A stretch of 10,877 bases of DNA from an uncultured Clostridia bacterium (GTDB lineage Bacteria > Bacillota > Clostridia > Oscillospirales > Acutalibacteraceae). Each line of letters starts with the position of its first letter. The first letter of the stretch is position 1. The notes beneath the pieces are model-generated. The model did no database searches. It was not told the DNA's origin and saw only the letters and a list, made by a program, of their open reading frames with translations. The stretch covers positions 1 to 10,877 of the forward strand of contig CAMMKL010000049.1 in the NCBI GenBank assembly GCA_946497265.1. The letters run 5' to 3'. Below, in pieces: positions 7,078-10,877 of this stretch. Position numbers and translations under genes: made by a program.

Positions 7078-7145
7078 TAAGTGAAATTATACATTATCTA
7101 GTGAAGAAAATCAAAATTAAATGAATTATTTTATTTTTAGATGAA
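7078..7145. promoter_or_regulatory. Four operator-like TGAA repeats at exact 20-bp spacing
   Basis: TGAA occurs at 7082, 7102, 7122 and 7142, an exact 20-bp period of about two helical turns. Each copy is preceded by TAAG, CTAG, TAAA or TAGA, so the unit is close to TARRTGAA. Copy 1 adjoins the -10 of the HTH gene promoter, copies 2 and 3 flank its -35, and copy 4 lies 9 bp from the -35 of the divergent promoter. This is the layout expected of a repressor operator array; binding by the adjacent HTH protein is inference. Confidence 0.6.
7086..7114 (-). promoter_or_regulatory. Promoter of the small HTH gene
   Basis: On the minus strand, TTGATT (7114 to 7109), a 17-bp spacer, and TATAAT (7091 to 7086). 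The hexamers interleave with the TGAA repeats. The ribosome site AGGAGG follows before the ATG at 7062. Confidence 0.7.
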
Positions 7146-7154
7146 ATAAAATCA

Positions 7155-7183
7155 TTGACATGATTCGTTTTACAATGTATAAT
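7155..7183 (+). promoter_or_regulatory. Perfect consensus sigma-A promoter (P-A)
   Basis: TTGACA (7155-7160), a 17-bp spacer, and TATAAT (7178-7183). Both hexamers match consensus fully. Such a strong promoter normally needs repression, and operator-like repeats and a palindrome lie on either side. The transcript would start near 7190, inside the left arm of the palindrome, and first meets a 13-codon ORF. Confidence 0.85.
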
Positions 7184-7219
7184 TTAACTGTCAAGTAAAA
7201 TTGTTTATTTGACAGTTAA
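7184..7219. promoter_or_regulatory. Long palindrome at the start point of P-A
   Basis: TTAACTGTCAAGTAAA (7184-7199) and TTTATTTGACAGTTAA (7204-7219) are inverted around ATTG, with 15 of 16 positions complementary. It begins one base after the -10 hexamer, so it spans the start point. It could be an operator, or a hairpin at the 5' end of the RNA. A shorter inverted pair, GTTAATT (7578-7584 read on the minus strand) with AATTAAC, lies at a comparable place after promoter P-B. Confidence 0.7.
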
Positions 7220-7230
7220 GTTAAAGAGAG

Positions 7231-7292
7231 GTGTAAATTTTTTATGAATTACAGTAACGAGATGTTCACAAGGGCGGACATTTAGCAAATCC
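7231..7292 (+). repeat. Inverted repeat arm A (pairs with 7479-7540)
   Basis: Compared without gaps to the reverse complement of 7479-7540, 47 of 62 bases match, with the first 18 bases identical but for one. The arms hold corresponding translation starts and 13-codon ORFs. The 186 bp between them carries the tail of a second HTH gene. Confidence 0.85.
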
Positions 7293-7318
7293 AGGGACTT
7301 CTATTGCATGGCGTAGCC
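7244..7318 (+). pseudogene. Truncated small-protein start or 13-codon leader ORF (copy A)
   Basis: ATG 7244 follows AGAGG (7226-7230) at a longish 13 bases. The frame reads MNYSNEMFTRADI and then TAG (7283-7285). Past the stop it continues as QIQGLLLHGVA and is cut exactly where the 40-bp repeat begins (7318). From memory, short Clostridia proteins begin in a similar way with MFT-x-ADI-x-QIR-x-FLL-x-G; on that view this is the first 25 codons of such a gene, with a nonsense codon and lost 3' part. The alternative is a genuine 13-codon leader peptide, favoured by the matching stop in copy B. The sequence alone does not decide. Confidence 0.45.
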
Positions 7319-7357
7319 GTTTTTTATGTTTTATGCTGTTTATATCTGTTTTCCGGT
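7318..7357 (-). repeat. 40-bp exact direct repeat, copy 2 (3' end of the broken HTH gene)
   Basis: Identical to 6825-6864, 493 bp away and in the same orientation. The coding sequence next to it on the HTH side (from 7358) is only distantly similar to copy 1, so the identity is out of keeping with the age of the paralogs and points to recent recombination or conversion. Confidence 0.95.
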
Positions 7358-7495
7358 TTTTCTATCTGTAAATACTGCTTCATAGTCATAATCCAATATA
7401 TCAGCTATTTGTTTCAAGCCTTTCTCCGAAAAGTTATCACGTGTCATTTTTCCACTCATCGTTGATAAGCTTTTATTTAGGTTTGTTAAATGCAC
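7340..7495 (-). pseudogene. C-terminal half of a second XRE-type HTH gene
   Basis: The minus-strand frame ending at TAA 7340-7342 reads VHLTNLNKSLSTMSGKMTRD, then NFSEKGLKQIADILDYDYEA and VFTDRKTGKQI. It aligns with the intact regulator from its helix 2 to the end (LAKRLGTTPSNISGKLKRD, then NFSETELQEIAK, ending TGKQI), with one residue missing before the recognition helix. Helix 1 is absent. Upstream the frame stays open to about 7534 but crosses arm B in a different frame, so no proper start exists. From memory, the DYEAVFTD segment is common in Clostridia XRE proteins of about 70-75 aa. This is a fragment; a functional product is unlikely. Confidence 0.7.
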
Positions 7496-7540
7496 GTCCC
7501 TGTAAAGATCTTGCTCATGTAGTTCATAAAAAATTTACAA
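7479..7540 (-). repeat. Inverted repeat arm B (pairs with 7231-7292)
   Basis: Reverse complement of arm A at 47 of 62 positions without gaps. On the minus strand it carries ATG 7527 and the ORF MNYMSKIFTGTCI ending in TAA (7486-7488), the same length and the same stop position as in arm A. A GGGAG ribosome-like site lies at about the same distance as in copy A. Confidence 0.85.
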
Positions 7541-7588
7541 CTCCCTTCAATTGGTTAATTAGCGCACAATATTCGTAAATTAACAAAT

Positions 7589-7617
7589 ATTATACGTTTA
7601 AAAAGAAATATTGCCAA
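7589..7617 (-). promoter_or_regulatory. Near-consensus promoter P-B reading toward arm B
   Basis: On the minus strand, TTGGCA (7617 to 7612), a 17-bp spacer, and TATAAT (7594 to 7589). Transcription from about 7582 runs through arm B and the HTH fragment and converges on the transcript from P-A. The only starts it meets are the 13-codon ORF and the broken HTH frame. Confidence 0.7.
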
Positions 7618-7656
7618 TACCATGTTCGACATTATACAAATTAATTCGCTTTTTAA

Positions 7657-7685
7657 TTGAAATTCTTCACAAATATCCGTATAAT
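7657..7685 (+). promoter_or_regulatory. Near-consensus promoter (P-C) for the broken HTH start and the 105-aa gene
   Basis: TTGAAA (7657-7662), a 17-bp spacer, and TATAAT (7680-7685). Transcription would begin near 7692, just before the ribosome site AGAGG (7695-7699). With P-B it forms a divergent pair about 40 bp apart. Confidence 0.75.
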
Positions 7686-7706
7686 TAAGAAAAAAGAGGT
7701 GATAAA

Positions 7707-7831
7707 TTGTCTGCTGCAAAAAAATCAAAATGCTTATAGTCGAACGTGAAATGACACTCACAGTCTAAACTACTGCGGTATTGATAGACCAAACAGTTCC
7801 AAATTTAAAAACAGCTTTTGAGGGGGAATAG
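7707..7831 (+). pseudogene. Broken N-terminal part of a third HTH-like gene
   Basis: TTG 7707 with AGAGG 7 bases upstream begins MSAAKKSKCL and stops at TAG. Adding one base in the 7-A run at 7718-7724 joins it to a frame reading IKMLIVEREMTLTV, a TAA at 7765-7767, then TTAVLIDQTVPNLKTAFEGE and TAG at 7829-7831. The opening KKIKMLIVEREMT matches KKINMLLIETDIT of the intact HTH protein, and TVPNL falls near its recognition helix, so this is probably a decayed HTH N-terminus. It is broken by at least one frameshift and one nonsense codon. The next gene's start lies only 4 bases after its final stop, so it may once have been translationally coupled to it. Confidence 0.6.
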
Positions 7832-7835
7832 GAGA

Positions 7836-8153
7836 GTGGAACATTTAACCAAACGAGATAAACACACAATCCGTTTTTTACAGTGGATAAGAAAATATCC
7901 CGGCTTGTGGTTTTTGATTTGTACGCCCGATAGCGAACATATGAATCTGGATATGATGAAAATGCTCATAGAACGGCTGGCAAAAGAGCAGTTTTACGAA
8001 ATTATTTTTGTTTTGCTCATGGTACATAGAAATGAGGCGTTTATGGATACGGTTTTCAAAACCATGCTTTTGGATATGATCCTTGCAAGTTGGAAAGGGG
8101 AGGCAAAAGGCAAACAGCAGATTATTTCAGAATTGAAAAATCTGTTGGCTTGA
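7836..8153 (+). CDS. Unrecognised 105-aa protein
   Basis: GTG 7836 is preceded by AGGGGG (7821-7826) at 9 bases and lies 4 bases after the stop of the broken HTH frame; TTG 7818 in the same frame is less likely because it would overlap that frame and lacks a site. The product begins VEHLTKRDKHTIRFLQWIRK and is mostly helical in character, with a hydrophobic stretch FYEIIFVLLMV at about residues 54-64 that is too short for a sure membrane segment. It ends in a polar helix KGEAKGKQQIISELKNLLA. No metal, nucleotide or nuclease motif is seen. Its base composition fits the AT-rich islet. It is the first intact ORF after promoter P-C. I do not recognise the family; the frame is plausible on length and signals. 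Confidence 0.6.
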   Translation: MEHLTKRDKHTIRFLQWIRKYPGLWFLICTPDSEHMNLDMMKMLIERLAKEQFYEIIFVLLMVHRNEAFMDTVFKTMLLDMILASWKGEAKGKQQIISELKNLLA

Positions 8154-8164
8154 TGGAAGGAAAG

Positions 8165-8284
8165 CCGGAAAACCTGTAGGCATTTGTTTATCACATCACG
8201 GTGCATGAGCGTTCCGGGGGTGCAGGGAAAAGTCTCAAATATAGAATATCGGCATCGATTATTTTAATATATTGGTATATTCCA
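8165..8284 (+). pseudogene. Possible degenerate C-terminus of a large serine recombinase
   Basis: In the frame following the TGATG at 8151-8155, the translation reads PENL, a stop, then AFVYHITVHERSGGAGKS, LKYRI, and a little later IYWYIP. From memory, large serine recombinases of the Tn4451/TnpX type end with a pattern like (T)PE-L---FV--I-VHERS----K---I-IYY-FIG, and this stretch resembles it in order and spacing. It lacks a start, holds a stop and is only about 40 codons. If right, it is what is left of the integrase of the element that brought the islet. The similarity is from memory and short, so confidence is low. Confidence 0.33.
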
Positions 8285-8287
8285 AGC

Positions 8288-8313
8288 AAGGGCATATCCT
8301 TTGATATGCCCTT
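8288..8313. terminator. Perfect hairpin between the islet and the CAP gene
   Basis: AAGGGCATATC (8288-8298) and GATATGCCCTT (8303-8313) form a perfect 11-bp stem around CTTT. No T-run follows on either strand, so it is not a textbook terminator, but it lies between two convergent genes (stops at 8153 and 8376) where one is expected. The rest of 8285-8375 shows nothing further. Confidence 0.5.
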
Positions 8314-8375
8314 CATCTCGTTATAGCGCTTGCTGACGGCAGCGTATGGATTGTACCGTTTATCAGGAGTTATTA

Positions 8376-9221
8376 TTATCCTGCAAAAAGCTGTACCCAA
8401 TAAAGCCTGCCGTTTTTTTCATATACACCGACGCCGATTTTGGTAAAACTGGTTTTCAGGATATTGGCGCGGTGCCCTTCCGAATTCATCCAGGTTCTCA
8501 TAACGATTTCCGGTGTGGTTTGCCCCCAGGCGATGTTTTCCCCCACCGTTTTCCACGGGATCGTAATTGCGGTGGAAAATTTACTTCCGTCCGGGCGGGT
8601 ATGGTCGAATTTGGTGACGATTTCTTTTGCCCGCACCAAGGCGTTTGCGCTCAGTTCCGCATCAAATGTCAACGGCTTAAGACCTACTTTGGCGCGTTCC
8701 TGGTTGACCAGGTTCGCTACCTGCTGGGCTTTGCTGCCGGAATTCGGGGCGCTGGTATTCGGCTTGGAGGACGGGGCGGAGGATGAGGAGGGAGAAGGGG
8801 AAGAGGAAGAGGGACTGGAAACAGAAGGTTTGGGGATGGAAGGACGTGAGCTGGAGGAAGAAGAGGGAGCGGTGCTGGCAGACGGCCGGCTCTGTTGCGG
8901 CTTAGAAGAGGAAGAGGCCGGCGGCGTTTTGGAAGAGGAGGAAGCTGCCGGCGCCTTTTGGGAAGAGGTATCCTTGCTGGGCGCCTGGTTTGGTTCCTCC
9001 TGCTTGCTGGGTGTAGAAGTGGTCTGTTGGGATGCTACCGATGAGGGATCGGGGATCGTATCTTCAGGTAATAAGGAAGAATGGGATTCTGCGCTTTCGG
9101 AAGAAACCCCTTCGGATATGGCGCCGGAAGGAAGGGAAGAGGCGGCTTCTTCCTGATTGGAACAAGAAGTCGCGGAAAACGCCAATCCTGCGCATAATAA
9201 AATCAAACAAATACGTTTCAT
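8376..9221 (-). CDS. CAP-domain (SCP/PR1-like) lipoprotein with long Ser/Pro stalk
   Basis: 281 aa. The signal peptide MKRICLILLCAGLAFSATSC ends in a lipobox-like ATSC, so C20 would be lipidated and the protein anchored outside the membrane. Residues 21-162 are a low-complexity linker rich in Ser, Pro and Lys with runs of four to six serines. The CAP domain spans about 165-281: NLVNQERAKVGLKPLTFDAE, H207 in FDHTRPDGS, E228 in VGENIAWGQ, E248 and H250 in NSEGHRANIL, and the end FTKIGVGVYEKNGRLYWVQ. The usual CAP tetrad His-Glu-Glu-His is therefore complete. Bacterial CAP proteins of this kind are common in spore-formers, but their biochemical role is largely unknown. ATG 9221 follows AAAGGAG. 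It stands alone on the minus strand. The long plus-strand frame opposite it, rich in Glu, is a shadow of the serine codons. Confidence 0.9.
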   Translation of the reverse strand: MKRICLILLCAGLAFSATSCSNQEEAASSLPSGAISEGVSSESAESHSSLLPEDTIPDPSSVASQQTTSTPSKQEEPNQAPSKDTSSQKAPAASSSSKTPPASSSSKPQQSRPSASTAPSSSSSSRPSIPKPSVSSPSSSSPSPSSSSAPSSKPNTSAPNSGSKAQQVANLVNQERAKVGLKPLTFDAELSANALVRAKEIVTKFDHTRPDGSKFSTAITIPWKTVGENIAWGQTTPEIVMRTWMNSEGHRANILKTSFTKIGVGVYEKNGRLYWVQLFAG

Positions 9222-9402
9222 AATAGACTCCTTTAAACTGAAAGGTTTTGCTTCGGATTTTTTTAATCTTTAATATTTTTATTTTGCCCATAATCAGGTG
9301 GATTCCCCCTTATAGGCGGTTATTTCCATTTTAAAGAAAGGAACGGAAAAGACAGGCGGTATGTTATTTGGTACCCATCTTAGCTTAAGATTTCTTCATT
9401 TC

Positions 9403-9432
9403 TTTTAGAATAACAAAAAAATATGATACAAT
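9403..9432 (+). promoter_or_regulatory. Probable promoter of the two-component operon
   Basis: TACAAT (9427-9432) preceded by TGA, an extended -10, with a poor -35 (TTTAGA at 9404-9409, 17-bp spacer). A short inverted pair TCTTA/TAAGA at 9378-9390 lies just upstream and could bind the regulator. The remainder of 9222-9400 shows no other clear signal. Confidence 0.45.
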
Positions 9433-9473
9433 ACGTTTATAAACAAAGCAAAATTAGGAAGGAAGAATTTTAA

Positions 9474-10145
9474 ATGCCCACCATTTTATTAATAGAAGAC
9501 GACGACGCCCTGGCGGCGGGACTGTTGTTTACCTTTGAAGAGGAAGGTTTTTCTACTTTACATGCTCCAACCGCCGCCAGGGCGCGCGAACTGTTTGCAC
9601 AGGAACAATTTGACTTGATTATTTTGGACGTTACCTTGCCCGATGGAAACGGCTACGCCCTATGCCGGGAATTTCGGGAAACCTCGCGGGTGCCCATCAT
9701 TTTCCTGACTGCTTGTGACGACGAGGTCAATATTGTGATGGGGCTGGATGGCGGAGGCGACGATTATGTAACCAAGCCGTTCCGCCTGAAAATCCTGATG
9801 TCCCGCATTAAGGCCCAGCTCCGGCGGATCCAGGCGTCGGAATCCACTCTTCTGCGCGCGGGGAACGTGACCGTCCATTTGGAGCAAAGCAAGGCCTATG
9901 CCGGAAAAACAGAATTGTACCTTACAGCAACCGAACTGCGTCTGTTTACGTTTTTGTTGCGGCACAGCGGGCAGACGCTCACCCGCACGCAAATTTTAGA
10001 CCACCTTTGGGACAATCGTGGGGAATACATTGACGACAATACCCTGTCCGTACACATCCGCCACCTGCGGGAAAAGCTGGAATATGCAGGGGGCTCCGTT
10101 TTTATTGTAACCGTCCGCGGCATTGGTTATCGATTGGAGGCGTGA
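9474..10145 (+). CDS. OmpR/PhoB-family two-component response regulator
   Basis: 223 aa. The receiver domain (1 to about 118) has the acidic pocket E8-D9-D10, the phosphoacceptor D52 in LIILDVTLPDGNG, T79 in IIFLTA and K101 in YVTKPF. The C-terminal winged helix (about 128-222) shows LTATELRLFTFLLRHSG, LTRTQILDHLWD, NTLSVHIRHLREKLE and the closing VRGIGYRLE. It is a cytosolic DNA-binding regulator activated by phosphorylation. ATG 9474 follows a GGAAGGAAG site. The partner kinase starts 3 bases after the stop, so the two are one operon. Oddity: the usual G-L-D-A-G-A-D-D-Y reads GLDGGGDDY here. Targets are not visible in the window. Confidence 0.95.
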   Translation: MPTILLIEDDDALAAGLLFTFEEEGFSTLHAPTAARARELFAQEQFDLIILDVTLPDGNGYALCREFRETSRVPIIFLTACDDEVNIVMGLDGGGDDYVTKPFRLKILMSRIKAQLRRIQASESTLLRAGNVTVHLEQSKAYAGKTELYLTATELRLFTFLLRHSGQTLTRTQILDHLWDNRGEYIDDNTLSVHIRHLREKLEYAGGSVFIVTVRGIGYRLEA

Positions 10146-10148
10146 GAC

Positions 10149-10877
10149 ATGTTGTTTAAGAACCGGCCGGTCCGCCGGGCGTTTGGTGCGCTGGGAATTT
10201 TATTTGTTTTGTTTTTGGGAATCGGATGCTTCCTGGCGTATCAGGCCGCAAGGCAGGATACCCAGGATATCGTCAAGCAAAATGTCGCCCTGGTGGGAGA
10301 GGTTTTACAGGGAAAGGGGCCGGAGGAGCTTTGTATTATAACAGGAAGTATAGATGAACAGGATTATGCCGTTGGGGAATCGTTTTTGCAAGAGGTTAGC
10401 TATCCACACGCCGGGATAGGGATTTACCCTTATTATGGGGATATCCTGCGTGAAAATTTGATTTCCGTAGCGGCTTGGATCTGCGCTTGTTTTGCTTTGG
10501 TCGCCCTTTTGCTGTATGTTACTTTTCACTCGGTGTATAAGGGGTTCCGCCAGCTTACCGAAACGGCGGAACGCATTGTGCGGGGGGAAGTGCCGGAACT
10601 GGCAGTTGGAGGGGAAGGGGAGGAGGCCGCCATGCGGTTTGCGGTTTCTTCCATGGCCGGGCAGCTTCAATACCAAAACCAGTCGCTCCAGCAGGATAAA
10701 GAGTTCTTAAAAAACTTTCTTTCCAATGTTTCCCACCAGCTGAAAACACCGCTTTCGGCGTTGCGCATGTACAACGAAATCCTGCTGGCAAAGCCGGGGT
10801 TGCATGAAGAAAAACGGGTGGATTTCCTGACGAGAAGCCGCGACCAGATTGACCGCACCGACTGTCTGATCCAGGGC
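10149..10877 (+). CDS. Sensor histidine kinase, N-terminal part (runs off the window)
   Basis: 243 codons are present and the frame is open at the window end. ATG 10149 has GGAGG (10136-10140) 8 bases upstream and overlaps nothing. Membrane segment 1 is about residues 12-31, then an external loop of about 70 residues (32-104), and membrane segment 2 about 105-126. A HAMP-like linker follows (FRQLTETAERIVRGEVPEL), with a helical stretch leading to the dimerisation helix. The H-box SNVSHQLKTPLSAL places the phosphorylated histidine at H196. The ATPase domain lies beyond the window. The short loop with no known sensing domain gives no ligand. It pairs with the regulator just upstream; whether an ABC transporter follows, as in antimicrobial-peptide systems, cannot be seen. 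Confidence 0.92.
   Translation, partial: MLFKNRPVRRAFGALGILFVLFLGIGCFLAYQAARQDTQDIVKQNVALVGEVLQGKGPEELCIITGSIDEQDYAVGESFLQEVSYPHAGIGIYPYYGDILRENLISVAAWICACFALVALLLYVTFHSVYKGFRQLTETAERIVRGEVPELAVGGEGEEAAMRFAVSSMAGQLQYQNQSLQQDKEFLKNFLSNVSHQLKTPLSALRMYNEILLAKPGLHEEKRVDFLTRSRDQIDRTDCLIQG

Noticed and set aside
7078..7145. CRISPR array or plasmid-type origin iterons for the 20-bp-spaced repeats
   Set aside because: The repeated core is only 4-8 bases, there are four copies and no cas or rep gene; operator sites beside an HTH gene fit better.
7231..7540. Miniature transposon (MITE) bounded by the inverted arms
   Set aside because: The arms contain translation starts, diverge by a quarter, and I see no target-site duplication outside them; duplicated gene starts explain them as well.
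7555..7761. 68-aa minus-strand frame
   Set aside because: It spans both promoters P-B and P-C and is made of AT-rich codons; no ribosome site, so probably chance.
7283..7767. Stop-codon reassignment, since several frames have TAG or TAA at places where Gln would fit
   Set aside because: All intact genes in the window end normally with TAA, TAG or TGA at family-appropriate lengths; the stops are confined to decayed islet frames.
8153..8179. 8-codon ORF overlapping the stop of the 105-aa gene (TGATG)
   Set aside because: Too short, and the frame is better read as the start of a decayed coding remnant.
8191..8400. 69-aa minus-strand frame between the islet and the CAP gene
   Set aside because: It runs through the perfect hairpin at 8288-8313 and overlaps the CAP gene end; no ribosome site and no family resemblance.
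8440..9156. 238-aa plus-strand frame rich in Glu and Gly
   Set aside because: It is the complement of the serine/proline linker of the CAP lipoprotein; its acidic runs come from reversed serine codons and it has no ribosome site or domain.

Overview
The window looks like chromosomal DNA of an anaerobic Clostridia-type Firmicute. Supporting signs are strong AAGGAGG-type ribosome binding sites with several TTG/GTG starts, a flavin reductase-rubredoxin fusion typical of anaerobes, a Clostridia-type M23 peptidase, a small QDADDL-tailed protein, and U-tailed hairpin terminators. This assignment rests on protein families recalled from memory; no search was run.

Layout. 3-560 (+) is the C-terminal end of RarA. 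669-1322 (+) is a flavin reductase-rubredoxin fusion with its own extended -10 promoter; it converges on a hairpin at 1334-1371. On the minus strand, 5477 down to 1388 holds a 56-aa small protein, an M23 peptidase, an MBOAT O-acyltransferase and a DHHW (AlgJ/AlgX-like) partner. The last two form a tight pair that probably O-acetylates a surface polymer. 5699-6634 (+) is a solitary 1-phosphofructokinase/PfkB-type kinase, followed by a strong terminator. 8376-9221 (-) is a CAP-domain lipoprotein on a long Ser/Pro stalk. 9474-10877 (+) is an OmpR-type response regulator and the first 243 residues of its histidine kinase.

The unusual part is an AT-rich islet at about 6833-8290, set between ordinary metabolic and envelope genes. 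It holds one intact small XRE-type helix-turn-helix (HTH) gene. It also holds the C-terminal half of a second such gene on the minus strand and the broken N-terminal half of a probable third on the plus strand. Four near-consensus promoters are packed into about 600 bp. Four TGAA operator-like repeats are spaced exactly 20 bp apart, and a 16-bp-armed palindrome lies at the expected start of one transcript. Two 62-bp inverted arms (47/62 identical) each encode a 13-codon ORF with its stop at the same codon. A 40-bp exact repeat marks the 3' ends of two HTH copies. An unrecognised 105-aa gene follows, then a possible degenerate C-terminus of a large serine recombinase. The simplest reading is the decayed, rearranged control region of a mobile element. 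One intact repressor-operator circuit may remain, and the inverted arms make a switch or a leader/antisense RNA device worth testing.
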